From: Pseudobutyrivibrio ruminis DSM 9787
Lineage (GTDB): Bacteria > Bacillota > Clostridia > Lachnospirales > Lachnospiraceae
Reading direction: 5' to 3'
Assembly: GCF_900218035.1 (NCBI RefSeq)
Contig: NZ_OBMR01000003.1
Span: 124,001 to 188,000 of the forward strand
DNA: 64,000 bases
The notes beneath the pieces are model-generated. The model was not told the origin of the DNA. It saw only the letters and a program-made list of their open reading frames with translations, and searched no databases. The position numbers were made by a program, and so were the translations under genes. Positions 33,862 to 42,080 of this stretch are shown one piece after another (the first letter of the stretch is position 1; each line of letters begins with the position of its first letter).

Positions 33862-34407
33862 ATGAGTTTAGATCGAATTGCAAAAAAATTGAATAGAGGG
33901 CAGGGGCAGTACAAGCTTGTTAGCTTGGTGCATCATTATCCAGGAATTAAAGGTGGTGTGAAGTGGGCGGTTGCAACAAACCTTTCTCTAGAGGAACTGG
34001 AAAAAGTTGCAGAAGGTGAGTTGAATATCTTCAAACCTTTTATTTTGATTACACCGGAGCAGGGAAAAGTGTTTGACGAATTTGAACAGCTGGATAAAAG
34101 GCTGGAGATGGAAGAACTGAGGCATCAGTCCGCCTTTGCTTTTTATGAAGATATCGAAGGTTATGTAGGAGCTCAGTTTATGCACGAGATATGTAGTGGT
34201 TTGGATCAGGAGGATGCATTGGACGCACACATTGTACGTACAGCATTGAAACAGCTTTCGGAAAAGCAGCAGAGAAGGTTTCGTTTGTTCTTTTACTATG
34301 GCTATAGCGAGAATGAGATTGCACGAATTGAAGGTGTGTCACAACCAGCGGTGCATGATTCAATCCAAGCCGGGCTTAAGAGATTAAAATATATGCTTAA
34401 TTGGTAA
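33862..34407 (+). CDS. Sigma-70-like regulatory protein
   Basis: 181 aa, CGGAGG ribosome site. N-terminal 100 residues are divergent; the C-terminal region LKQLSEKQQRRFRLFFYYGYSENEIARIEGVSQPAVHDSIQAGLKRLK is a clear sigma region-4 HTH. Such proteins occur just before the recombinase genes in clostridial ICEs and may switch on excision genes. It lacks a region 2, so it is not a complete sigma factor. Confidence 0.82.
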   Translation: MSLDRIAKKLNRGQGQYKLVSLVHHYPGIKGGVKWAVATNLSLEELEKVAEGELNIFKPFILITPEQGKVFDEFEQLDKRLEMEELRHQSAFAFYEDIEGYVGAQFMHEICSGLDQEDALDAHIVRTALKQLSEKQQRRFRLFFYYGYSENEIARIEGVSQPAVHDSIQAGLKRLKYMLNW

Positions 34408-34463
34408 GTTTTTAAAAAAGTTTCTTTAGACACCTTATAGATTAGGGGTAGTTCAGTGGGGTT

Positions 34464-34496
34464 AAGTGAGAGGATATTTTTTTCTCTCACTTGATC
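34464..34496 (+). terminator. Hairpin after the sigma-like gene
   Basis: AAGTGAGAG (34464-34472) and CTCTCACTT (34484-34492) form a perfect 9-bp stem around an AT-rich loop. The T-run is in the loop, not after the stem, so termination may be weak. Confidence 0.55.
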
Positions 34497-34499
34497 CTT

Positions 34500-34850
34500 G
34501 ACATCTGAATACACATTCACTAAGTACGTTTCCGTGGATTCGAGCCTCATAGGTACGCCTTGCGCGAGATAGCCTCACTGGAAAGTCGGTAGCACCGGCA
34601 TTGGCGAAGACGGCCACGGGTATAATGATACTTCCGCTTAGCCACAGCCAGTAGGGCATGACCTGAACACGCAATGGGAGCGGCTAGACGAGAACCGTCT
34701 TGAGGATGAACCTATGGAGCTGTGCTGCAGCCGCTTAGTGATTTCCCGTATCTCTGGGGTGTCGTGGACAAGTAAGAGATTTGATAACTGTTTTTTTAGG
34801 AAGAGCTTCTTTTGTGTACTGGCAGAGGAAGCCTTCCTTTTTACATAGGA
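34500..34850. other. GC-rich stretch without an intact gene
   Basis: About 350 bases clearly richer in GC than their surroundings. One forward frame runs from 34495 to 34848 broken by two TAG codons (34570 and 34639) and contains plausible-looking stretches such as STGIGEDGHGYNDTSA and WERLDENRLEDEPMEL. GCGGCT near 34680 can pair with AGCCGC near 34730. It may be a decayed gene or a structured RNA; I cannot decide. Confidence 0.4.
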
Positions 34851-34873
34851 ATTTGTCAAGAATGGAGGTGGTA

Positions 34874-35284
34874 ATGATGGAAATTAAACGAGGAGACATC
34901 TTCCTTGCGGATTTAGGTGAGTCTATTGGTTCAGTTCAAAGAGGAGAACGACCAGTACTGGTTGTTCAAAATAATAAAGGCAATAAGTATTCACCTACAG
35001 TAACTGTTATTCCAATTACCACCAAGATTCATAAGAGCAAAGAATTCCCAACACATACCATATTAGAAAACATTGGAGGACTTGACGAAAAATCAGCATC
35101 AATGGCGGAGCAAATTACAACCATTGGCCGCGAAAAGTTGATGCGATATATAGGGAGTTTGCCAGAGAGTTTTATGAAAAACGTAATTGACGAGACGCTT
35201 TGTATTCAGTTGGAGATTAAGGGAGGTAGAAAAAAATGGAAGGAATGCAGGAAGTCAAGTTTCCACCGGAAGCAGAAAAGTTAG
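34874..35284 (+). CDS. MazF/PemK-like endoribonuclease toxin
   Basis: 137 aa from ATG 34874 (GGAGGTGG upstream). The MazF fold is clear: IKRGDIFLADLG, GERPVLVVQNNKGNKYSPTVTVIPIT, then ASMAEQITTIGREKL. MazF enzymes cut mRNA at short sites. No typical MazE antitoxin precedes it; the small gene overlapping its 3' end could be the partner. In clostridial elements this gene often stands just before the serine recombinase. Confidence 0.88.
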   Translation: MMEIKRGDIFLADLGESIGSVQRGERPVLVVQNNKGNKYSPTVTVIPITTKIHKSKEFPTHTILENIGGLDEKSASMAEQITTIGREKLMRYIGSLPESFMKNVIDETLCIQLEIKGGRKKWKECRKSSFHRKQKS

Positions 35285-35409
35285 CCATTAAGCTTGCTGC
35301 TTTCAGTATTATGGAAAAGCTTTGTGACGAAGGAAAGATAACAGAAGATGAATTGAAATATATTGCTAAGAAACGAGATATTGACATCCTTGTGAGAATA
35401 ACAGCTTGA
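35236..35409 (+). CDS. 57-aa protein overlapping the mazF-like gene
   Basis: ATG 35236 after GGGAGGTAGAAAAA, in another frame than the MazF-like gene and overlapping its last 49 bases. The product starts MEGMQEVKFPPEAEKLAIKL and is predicted helical and charged. Could be an antitoxin, a SHOCT-like regulator or an excisionase-type factor for the recombinase 50 bases downstream. Confidence 0.65.
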   Translation: MEGMQEVKFPPEAEKLAIKLAAFSIMEKLCDEGKITEDELKYIAKKRDIDILVRITA

Positions 35410-35461
35410 TTATATCATGCTATCAACATCTAGATGAAAATAGAAAATGAGGTGGAAACAG

Positions 35462-37150
35462 ATGATACGTAGAGCAGCAATTTACGCTCGTGTTTCTACA
35501 GAACACGAGGCGCAGATATCAGCACTTGAAAATCAGGTGCAGTATTATGATGAGCTTCTGTCACGTCATCCTGAGCTTACACTTGTTGAACGATATATTG
35601 ATGAAGGAATAACCGGAACTTCTATTCATAAGAGAGAGGGATTCCTTCGAATGATGCAGGATGCAAAAGATGGAAAGTTCGATCTTATTATTACCAGAGA
35701 GGTATCACGATTTGCTAGAAATACGGTAGATACTCTTCAGCAGACTAGAATACTTAAGTCTTACGGAGTCGAAGTGTGGTTTACAGAAGATAATATCTGG
35801 ACACTGAATGACGAAGATGGTGAACTGAGATTATCGATTATGGCTACACTTGCTCAGAATGAAAGCAAGAAGATATCTCAGAGAGTAAAAGCCGGCCAGA
35901 TGATTTCATTTAAAAATGGAGTTATTTATGGTACTGGAAATATTCTTGGATATGACCGCGTTGATAAAAATCATTTTGTTGTGAATAAGGAGCAGGCGAA
36001 AACAGTTAAGAGAATATATGAATTATATCTGGAAGGCAATGGTTTGCGACGTATCCAAGATATCATGGAGCAGGAAGGTCGGAAAACGGCAACAGGCCTT
36101 ACTAGATGGTCTTCTAGTAATATTAGTAGAATCCTTAAGAATTCATTTTATTGTGGAAGAATTGAGTATCGTAAGGAATACGTGCCAGATTACCTTACTC
36201 AGAAAAAGATACGTAATGATGGTGCGGTTGAAAAGGTTTATGTTGAGGGAAATCATGAGCCTATTATTACTCCAGAGATGTACGATGAAGCTCAGCGAAT
36301 GAGATCTTTGAATTCATTTGAAAAGAAGGATGCCAAAGGAAATATAAAGATGAACGGCCAGTCTCCTTGCAAGAATGTCTGGGGAAGAAAATGCAAATGT
36401 AAATGTGGACACGCTTTAAATAGAAGAATGGCACATATGTCCAAGACTGGGGATCCTTCCTTTGTATTTCAATGTTATGATCAGCTTCATACTGGTACTC
36501 CTCGTTTTAGAAAGAAAAAGGGACTTGATATAGAGGGCATTTGCGACAATGATACATTTATGGAATGGAAACTTGTCGTTCAAGCGGATTTTCTATTTAA
36601 GAAATTGGTATCTAATAGACAAGCGATTTATGATGATGCGATATCTATGGCTGAAGATTTACTTGATGTAAAATCAAATGGAACAAACGTTAAGGAAAAG
36701 GTTGAGAATAACATTAAACAAATTGATAAGCTAAAGAGTCAGATATCAGTACTTGTAGATATGTGCACTTTGGGGGATATTTCCAGAGAAATGTATCAAA
36801 GGAAGAAAGAAAAGTTAGAAAAGCAGATATCAAATCTTGAGAAATCTAATGAAGAATGCCAGCAGGAGGTGCTCGAATCGGAAAATGATATTCTTAAGCA
36901 GGAGAGAATTAAGAGCCTTACTGCATTTATTAATATGGAAGCTTTTGATCTTAGAGCCAAGATTCCTGATAGAATAATTGATGGATTCGTAGAGCGAATC
37001 ATTTATGATAAGGGAGAATTTATTTGGTATCTGAATCCACAGGTTGGAAACGCAATATTTAAGGTAGATACAACAGACTGGAAGAAGAAAATGTTTAAGG
37101 CTAATAAAATGGTGTATCCCAGTTTAAGCGGCACAGGCAGCTATCGCTAA
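35462..37150 (+). CDS. Large serine recombinase (ICE integrase)
   Basis: 562 aa from ATG 35462 (GAGGTGG upstream; ATG 35447 is possible). N-terminal resolvase domain with the catalytic serine in AIYARVSTE, and REVSRFARN further on; recombinase domain (YGTGNILGYDRVDKNHFVVNKEQ), zinc-ribbon with CKCKCGH, and a long coiled-coil (about 420-490). These enzymes integrate and excise elements at short att sites. The gene ends ...GTGSYR at a 15-base sequence repeated at 42737, which may mark an attachment site. Confidence 0.94.
   Translation: MIRRAAIYARVSTEHEAQISALENQVQYYDELLSRHPELTLVERYIDEGITGTSIHKREGFLRMMQDAKDGKFDLIITREVSRFARNTVDTLQQTRILKSYGVEVWFTEDNIWTLNDEDGELRLSIMATLAQNESKKISQRVKAGQMISFKNGVIYGTGNILGYDRVDKNHFVVNKEQAKTVKRIYELYLEGNGLRRIQDIMEQEGRKTATGLTRWSSSNISRILKNSFYCGRIEYRKEYVPDYLTQKKIRNDGAVEKVYVEGNHEPIITPEMYDEAQRMRSLNSFEKKDAKGNIKMNGQSPCKNVWGRKCKCKCGHALNRRMAHMSKTGDPSFVFQCYDQLHTGTPRFRKKKGLDIEGICDNDTFMEWKLVVQADFLFKKLVSNRQAIYDDAISMAEDLLDVKSNGTNVKEKVENNIKQIDKLKSQISVLVDMCTLGDISREMYQRKKEKLEKQISNLEKSNEECQQEVLESENDILKQERIKSLTAFINMEAFDLRAKIPDRIIDGFVERIIYDKGEFIWYLNPQVGNAIFKVDTTDWKKKMFKANKMVYPSLSGTGSYR
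37133..37147. repeat. att-like 15-base repeat at the end of the recombinase gene
   Basis: ACAGGCAGCTATCGC, identical to 42737-42751 in the same orientation. A 15-base match can arise by chance in 64 kb, but one copy lies exactly at the recombinase 3' end, where attR of this kind of element would be. A 7+3+7 palindrome AGTAATCTGAGATTACT follows at about 37153. Confidence 0.35.
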
Positions 37151-37197
37151 CAAGTAATCTGAGATTACTACACTGCGTTGCATAAAATGAAATAATT

Positions 37198-37239
37198 GGG
37201 CTCAGCCCCTTGGCTTTTTGTCGGGGCTGGGCCTTTTTT
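37198..37239 (+). terminator. Intrinsic terminator of the recombinase gene
   Basis: GGGCTCAGCCCC (37198-37209) pairs with GGGGCTGGGCC (37223-37233), followed by TTTTTT. Confidence 0.88.
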
Positions 37240-37311
37240 GTTATTGTGGGCTGTTTGTTGGAGGGGACTTTTGGGGATAATTCCGGTCAAATTATAGTTA
37301 AACTCTATAAA

Positions 37312-37594
37312 ATGCATCCCAAATGTTGGACTTGTTGTTTTAGGATGCATGCATCTAAGTTGTAATTTTGTATGATGCATCCCAGAGGAGAATTATGTGT
37401 TGTTGGGATGCATATGATTAGAGTTGATTTTAGTGATTTTCATCCCATAGGTGTTTTTTGCTTTTTGGGGATGCATATGTATAGAGACGATTGCTTAAGT
37501 TTATGCATCCCATAGTCAATATTTTGAGATTTGGGATGAAAAAGTATTTGGCAGTATGCATCCTGAATACGCATTATCGATATACGGGATGCAT
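37312..37594. repeat. Array of five 39-base inverted-repeat units (ATGCATCCC/GGGATGCAT)
   Basis: Five units at 37312-37350, 37375-37413, 37438-37476, 37503-37541 and 37556-37594. Each is exactly 39 bases: ATGCATCCC, about 21 variable bases, GGGATGCAT (one or two arms are degenerate). Units start every 63, 63, 65 and 53 bases. Middles and gaps are not conserved. No gene is present. This is not a CRISPR array (no constant repeat of 25 or more bases). Function unknown; ordered binding sites for a dimeric or clustered protein are a reasonable guess. Confidence 0.85.
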
Positions 37595-37669
37595 TACTGC
37601 TAAAAAACTGTTTCTAGCACTGCTTGAGAAGATGTTGTGTGGCATTACTTGAAAGCCGGATTGAAGACG

Positions 37670-37706
37670 TACAGTTATTATTTAATAAATACAATTTTTA
37701 ACTGTA
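37670..37706. repeat. Inverted repeat TACAGTTA / TAACTGTA
   Basis: 8-bp arms 37 bases from end to end. Same core (ACAGTT/AACTGT) and nearly the same spacing as the dyads at 37835-37875 and 45951-45990, so probably a third site for the same factor. Confidence 0.5.
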
Positions 37707-37832
37707 TGGAAATGCCTAGTTGAAATAGTTTTGAAAGCATTATGACGATATGACAGAGTGTTGCTACTCATGATTAATATTCTGTATAGCTATTTTGTGG
37801 AAATAATACACACTAGGAGAGATTTTTTGAGA

Positions 37833-37997
37833 CGGATACAGTTTTTTTCTGAAAGAATACAAATATAACTGTATCATTGATAAAAATATTGCAACAGGAC
37901 TGCTTAAATAGTAGGAATATCGATTTGGTATTTCGTGAAGACTAAGGATTCTGTATAATTAAAGGCAGGAAAATTAACAAATCGGAGTTTATGGGGC
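37833..37997 (+). repeat. 165-bp duplicated promoter region, copy A
   Basis: About 90% identical, without gaps large enough to shift the ends, to 45949-46113. It contains the dyad GATACAGTT (37835-37843) / AACTGTATC (37867-37875), a TATAAT box at 37954-37959 preceded by CTAAGGATTCTG, and ends at the ribosome site of a membrane-protein gene. No good -35 box is visible, which fits an activator-dependent promoter. Confidence 0.8.
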
Positions 37998-38008
37998 GAG
38001 GAAAAACT

Positions 38009-38407
38009 ATGAAAAAATATAAGATAGCAGCAATTATCATGATTATTCATGGCGGATTCATGGAGCTGGCTGGTGTGCTATGTATGATACCTGCGTTGTT
38101 ACTAGGAAATGATAAGTTTGATATTGGAAAGTTTTTTGAATTCAAGCTTCAATATTTCCAAGATAACATTTATATGATGATTGTTATGGGGGCAATCTAC
38201 GGTGTGATTAGACTGATTGGTGCTATAGGACTACTTAAAAATAGAATGTGGGGGTTAGTGCTGTCGGTAATCATCTGCATAATAACCATTACGCTGATGA
38301 TGTTTTTATTGCCAGCCGGCATTATGGATGGAATTCTTGCTGGAAGTGCATTGATATTGATTTTAATGGGATTTTATGGCGATAGAAAGATAACTAATGA
38401 TTTGTAA
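38009..38407 (+). CDS. Four-helix membrane protein
   Basis: 132 aa from ATG 38009 (GCGAGG upstream). Four hydrophobic helices (about 5-32, 55-78, 88-108, 112-125) with short loops. No family recognised with confidence. It is driven by copy A of the duplicated promoter region and is followed 9 bases later by a nitroreductase-like gene. Confidence 0.75.
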   Translation: MKKYKIAAIIMIIHGGFMELAGVLCMIPALLLGNDKFDIGKFFEFKLQYFQDNIYMMIVMGAIYGVIRLIGAIGLLKNRMWGLVLSVIICIITITLMMFLLPAGIMDGILAGSALILILMGFYGDRKITNDL

Positions 38408-38416
38408 GGAGATGTT

Positions 38417-38947
38417 ATGAATACTATAGATGCAATCAAAAACAGACATAGTTATCGTGGAAAATACACTGGAGCAAAAGTGCCTAGAGAGGACCTGGTT
38501 ACCATCTTGGAAGCAGGGCTTATGGCTCCATCAGGTTGCAACAAGCAGACAACGAGTCTTATCTGCGTTGATGATCCTGAGGTTCTTAAAAAGGTTATGG
38601 GAGTAATTGATCCTCCTGTTGCTGAGACTACTCCAGCTCTAATTTGTGTTCTGACAAAGAGAATCATTGCCTACAGAGACAGGTGTTATTCTGTTCAAGA
38701 TTATTCTGCTGCTATCGAGAACATGCTTTTAGCAATTGTTGATCTGGGCTATCAGAGCTGCTGGTTTGAAGGCCATGTCACTGACGAGGACAGGATTGGT
38801 GACAAGATTGCAAGAATATTGAACGTTCCTGAGGACTATGAACTAGTATGCATTCTTCCTGTTGGAACTGCTGAGGGTGAGCCTATGAATCCGCCTAAAA
38901 AGAGCTTTGAAGAGAGAGCATGGTTCAATTCTTTTAACGGTAAATAA
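38417..38947 (+). CDS. Nitroreductase family protein
   Basis: 176 aa, AAGGAG ribosome site. N-terminal FMN-binding pattern AIKNRHSYRGKYTGAKV, then APSGCNKQTTSLICV; C-terminal LVCILPVGTAEGEPMNPPKKSFEERAWF is typical of the family. These flavoenzymes reduce quinones or nitro compounds using NAD(P)H. Substrate unknown. Confidence 0.9.
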   Translation: MNTIDAIKNRHSYRGKYTGAKVPREDLVTILEAGLMAPSGCNKQTTSLICVDDPEVLKKVMGVIDPPVAETTPALICVLTKRIIAYRDRCYSVQDYSAAIENMLLAIVDLGYQSCWFEGHVTDEDRIGDKIARILNVPEDYELVCILPVGTAEGEPMNPPKKSFEERAWFNSFNGK

Positions 38948-38981
38948 TTGTAGATAGAATTATATTTTAGGATAACGTATT

Positions 38982-39869
38982 ATGGGCAATATAAAGAACG
39001 GAAAGTTCGTTTATAAAAATGAAGACGGCAGGAAGAAGATGCATGAGTTCTACGATAAGACCCTTGCAGCTCTTGATGTACCATATTCGGAAGATTATTT
39101 TGATACATCATTTGGCAAAACCCATTGCCTTCTCGTTGGTGATCCTGAAAAGCCAAGGATATGTACAATACATGGCGGAAACGGGATCACAACGTTGAAT
39201 CTGAAACTGTTTCTTCCGTTGCTTCAAGAATACTGTATCATTGCACCGGATGTGATTGGTATGCCGGGGAAAAGTGATCCATACAGAAATATAAGCAGCA
39301 AGAAGGATGAGTACGGACTATGGATCAAGGAAGTACTGGATCATTACAAAGAAGATCGGATATCCTTTGTTGTATCTTCCTACAGTTCCGCTATGTTTCT
39401 TTCATTTGCCAGGATGTATCCGGAGAATGTAAGAAGTGCATTGCTTCTGGTTCCGTCAGGAATTGCACATGGCTCGATACTGCCTATGCTGGGCAAGATG
39501 GTCGTTCCGTTTATGAAATACTATTTTAGTCCTTCCGGGAAAACACTTGATGCAGTGATTGAGTCTATGGGTGGAAAAGGGGATTCGATATGGAGAGAAT
39601 TCTTCGACATTATGATGTCCTCATACAAGATGGAGATGAGACCTCCCAGGGAATATAAGAAGAGGGAAATGATATCGTTTAAAGCTCCTCTTCTGATAAT
39701 CGCATCGGAAAAGGATATCTTTTTTCCGTCAGGCAGAGTATTTAACAAGGCAGGGAAAATCTTTGCAGGACCTGTCGCGATGGTTGAAATAGATAGTAAA
39801 CATCTGCCATCAGATGAAACTATGGTTGATGTATGTAAACGAACAATAGAGTTCTTTGAGAATACTTAA
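38982..39869 (+). CDS. Alpha/beta hydrolase
   Basis: 295 aa. Oxyanion region TIHGGNG, strand-turn VIGMPGKSDP, nucleophile elbow SSYSSA (in place of GxSxG), acid in IASEKDIFFPS and His in DSKHLPSDE. The Ser-Tyr-Ser-Ser elbow is unusual because both glycines are replaced. Substrate unknown. Placed after the nitroreductase with a weak ribosome site. Confidence 0.85.
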   Translation: MGNIKNGKFVYKNEDGRKKMHEFYDKTLAALDVPYSEDYFDTSFGKTHCLLVGDPEKPRICTIHGGNGITTLNLKLFLPLLQEYCIIAPDVIGMPGKSDPYRNISSKKDEYGLWIKEVLDHYKEDRISFVVSSYSSAMFLSFARMYPENVRSALLLVPSGIAHGSILPMLGKMVVPFMKYYFSPSGKTLDAVIESMGGKGDSIWREFFDIMMSSYKMEMRPPREYKKREMISFKAPLLIIASEKDIFFPSGRVFNKAGKIFAGPVAMVEIDSKHLPSDETMVDVCKRTIEFFENT

Positions 39870-39918
39870 CGAGAATATCTTTCAGTTTTACGTTTTATGA
39901 AAACTTAAAAAATGTATA

Positions 39919-39949
39919 TTGACTCTCACATTATGTGAGGGATTATCGT
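39919..39949 (+). promoter_or_regulatory. MerR-type promoter
   Basis: TTGACT (39919-39924), a 19-bp spacer and TATCGT (39944-39949). The spacer holds the palindrome CTCACATTATGTGAG (39925-39939). An overlong spacer centred on a dyad is the hallmark of MerR-controlled promoters, and a MerR gene follows. Confidence 0.7.
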
Positions 39950-39992
39950 TGTAGTGAGCTCAAGAGAAAAACATCCATGGAGGTAGGAACAA

Positions 39993-40796
39993 ATGCTTAA
40001 AATAGGCGAATTTTCAAAACTATCCAGAGTAAGCATCAGGATGTTACGTCACTATGATGATATCGGACTTTTGAAACCGGCTGAAATCGATAATTTTACT
40101 GGGTACCGCTATTATCGAGAGGAACAGCTTTTTACCATCGGAAGAATCACATCACTCAAGGATATGGGTTTTGCCCTTGCAGATATTATCAAGATCCTTG
40201 ACAGCTATGATGATAAAGAAAAGATGGATGCCTTCCTGTCAGAGAGGCAGAAGGAGCTCTCAAAGCTTTCCAAAGAAACGGAGTACAAACTGATGCTTCT
40301 GGAAACAGCCAGAAAGAGGCTGAGGAAGGAGCAGAATATGAGTTTTGATGTAACTGTAAAAACAATACCAGAGAGATATGCTGCCACGGTTCAGATGGTG
40401 GTTCCTCACTATGAAGATGAAGGAATGCTTTGGAATACAATGATGAGCGAATGCAAGAATCTTGTGCCGGCTGATCCGTGCCTTGCGGCGGCAGAGTTCC
40501 TCGATCCCGAGTACAAGGAAGAAAATGTCGAGATCATTGCGTGGATGACTGTGAATGGTTCTTATAACGATACGGAACATGTAAAGTTTAAAAATCTTCC
40601 TGCAATAAAGGTTGCAAGTTGTATCATTAAAGGCAGCTACGACCAGATGGGTGAGGCATATGCAACTGTGGCGTCATGGATCAAAGCTAATGGATATAAA
40701 ATGAATGGACCTATGTTTAATATCTATCATGTGAGTCCTGCACAAACACAGAATCCTGATGAGTATGTAACGGAAGCTTGTTTCCCTGTTGAGTAA
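39993..40796 (+). CDS. MerR-family regulator with GyrI-like effector domain
   Basis: 267 aa, GGAGGTAGG ribosome site. MerR HTH at 1-70 (MLKIGEFSKLSRVSIRMLRHYDDIGLLKP), a coiled-coil dimer helix (75-112), and a C-terminal GyrI/BmrR-like ligand domain (about 118-267). BmrR-type proteins bind small hydrophobic compounds and activate detoxification genes. The upstream promoter with a 19-bp spacer suggests autoregulation. Confidence 0.9.
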   Translation: MLKIGEFSKLSRVSIRMLRHYDDIGLLKPAEIDNFTGYRYYREEQLFTIGRITSLKDMGFALADIIKILDSYDDKEKMDAFLSERQKELSKLSKETEYKLMLLETARKRLRKEQNMSFDVTVKTIPERYAATVQMVVPHYEDEGMLWNTMMSECKNLVPADPCLAAAEFLDPEYKEENVEIIAWMTVNGSYNDTEHVKFKNLPAIKVASCIIKGSYDQMGEAYATVASWIKANGYKMNGPMFNIYHVSPAQTQNPDEYVTEACFPVE

Positions 40797-40854
40797 ATAC
40801 TATCTATGCCAAGGAGCTTAAGTGTTCCTTGGCATATTATTGAAAGGAGCGGTC

Positions 40855-41601
40855 ATGGAATATGTTTATGTAACAAAAGATAACCTCGAAGAGGAGCATA
40901 TTTGCTGCGCGATATCAAATAATAAGGATGCTCAGGTTTCTTCTAAGAAGGCATGGCTCTTGGAGAGGTTTGATGAAGGACTTGTTTTCCTAAAGAGCGT
41001 AGAGCGCGGAAAGTGCTTTATCGAATATATCCCGGCGGAAAACGCATGGATTCCGATAGCGGCAGATGGATATATGTACATTGACTGTCTTTGGGTGTCC
41101 GGGGGTTTCAAAGGACATGGATATTCTACTGATCTACTTACTGCCTGCATCGAGGATAGTAAGGAAAAGGGGAAAAAAGGGCTTTGTATTCTTTGCGCTT
41201 CAAAGAAGAAACCGTTTCTGGCTGATCCGAAGTTTCTGAAGTACAAAGGATTTGTCGTGAGCGATGAAGCTGATAATGGTATTCAACTTTGGTATATGCC
41301 GTTTGATAAAAATGCAAAAGCTCCAGTGTTTAAGGAATGTGCAAAACATCCGCATATAGAAGAGAAGGGATATGTTCTGTACTATACGAATCAGTGCCCG
41401 TTCAATGCAAAATATGTCCCGGTTTTGGAGCAGACGGCAAAAGAAAATGGTATTGCATTCAAGGCAATACATCTTAAAAGCAAAGAAGAAGCACAGAATG
41501 CACCGACACCGATTACGAATTATGCGTTATTCCATGATGGGGAGTATGTTACAAACGAGCAAATGAACGATAAGAAATTCTTAAAACTTGCAGGAAAGTG
41601 A
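40855..41601 (+). CDS. GNAT-YoaP-like acetyltransferase
   Basis: 248 aa from ATG 40855 (GAAAGGAGCGGTC). N-terminal acetyltransferase domain with the acetyl-CoA loop GGFKGHGYSTDLL at about 83-95, and a C-terminal YoaP-type domain (GYVLYYTNQCPFNAKYVPVLEQTAKENG) with a thioredoxin-like Cys. Follows the MerR gene after a short gap and may be its target. Function of the family is poorly known. Confidence 0.82.
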   Translation: MEYVYVTKDNLEEEHICCAISNNKDAQVSSKKAWLLERFDEGLVFLKSVERGKCFIEYIPAENAWIPIAADGYMYIDCLWVSGGFKGHGYSTDLLTACIEDSKEKGKKGLCILCASKKKPFLADPKFLKYKGFVVSDEADNGIQLWYMPFDKNAKAPVFKECAKHPHIEEKGYVLYYTNQCPFNAKYVPVLEQTAKENGIAFKAIHLKSKEEAQNAPTPITNYALFHDGEYVTNEQMNDKKFLKLAGK

Positions 41602-41903
41602 TATTCGTATTAACCGGAATACAATGTAGACCGACAAATCGGTATTTTGTCGAGCTCTTAATTGAATAATGAACATTACAAATGGCAGTTATCGAAAGAT
41701 AACTGCCATTTGTTACTTTCAAAAAAATAAATATATTTAAAGTTTTGAAAATGCGGCGTAAAAATTTACGTTGCATTTGCGTCGGGTTTAATAGTTTTCG
41801 CCTGTAAAAATGTATTTCTACACTAATTGAAAAGACTGCGCGGATATAAATCGAAATATATGCCGATATATGTTAAAATATAATAGAAAAGGAGGCGGAT
41901 ATT
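41602..41903. other. Gap between GNAT-YoaP gene and Fic module
   Basis: Holds the terminator at 41680-41711, a second weak dyad (CGTAAAAATTTACG near 41756) and an A/T-rich promoter area with TATAAT near 41879 for the toxin-antitoxin pair. No gene seen. Confidence 0.4.
41680..41711 (+). terminator. Hairpin terminator with GAAA tetraloop
   Basis: AAATGGCAGTTATC (41680-41693) and GATAACTGCCATTT (41698-41711): perfect 14-bp stem, loop GAAA. The flanking A and T stretches would allow termination from both directions. Confidence 0.8.
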
Positions 41904-42080
41904 ATGACTAATGCTGACGCATGGAATTATGCAATAGGTATGATTAAAGTAGACGGTCTAGAGCCAACTAAAGATTTTAAAGAATATATAGAAAAAGAAA
42001 AACGTGGTGAAGTAACAATGGAGGATGCAAAGCGTTTTTTAGATAAGAAATATAAGATGAAGGAGTCCACAAATGCGTGA
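41904..42080 (+). CDS. VbhA-like antitoxin of the Fic module
   Basis: 58 aa, AAGGAGGCGG ribosome site. Starts MTNADAWNYAIGMIKVDGLEP; the rest (EYIEKEKRGEVTMEDAKRFL) matches the small helical VbhA-type antitoxin fold. The usual inhibitory motif is S/TxxxE followed by G or N; here the position reads MIKVDG, so Asp replaces Glu and Ser/Thr is missing. It overlaps the fic gene by 8 bases. Confidence 0.8.
   Translation: MTNADAWNYAIGMIKVDGLEPTKDFKEYIEKEKRGEVTMEDAKRFLDKKYKMKESTNA

Noticed and set aside
34501-34848. Intact gene translated through two TAG codons
   Set aside because: No sign of amber recoding exists elsewhere in the window, and two stops in about 118 codons is not a strong deviation from non-coding sequence.
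37312-37594. CRISPR array
   Set aside because: Only short inverted 9-base arms are conserved and they alternate in orientation; there is no constant repeat of 23-45 bases and no cas gene in the window.
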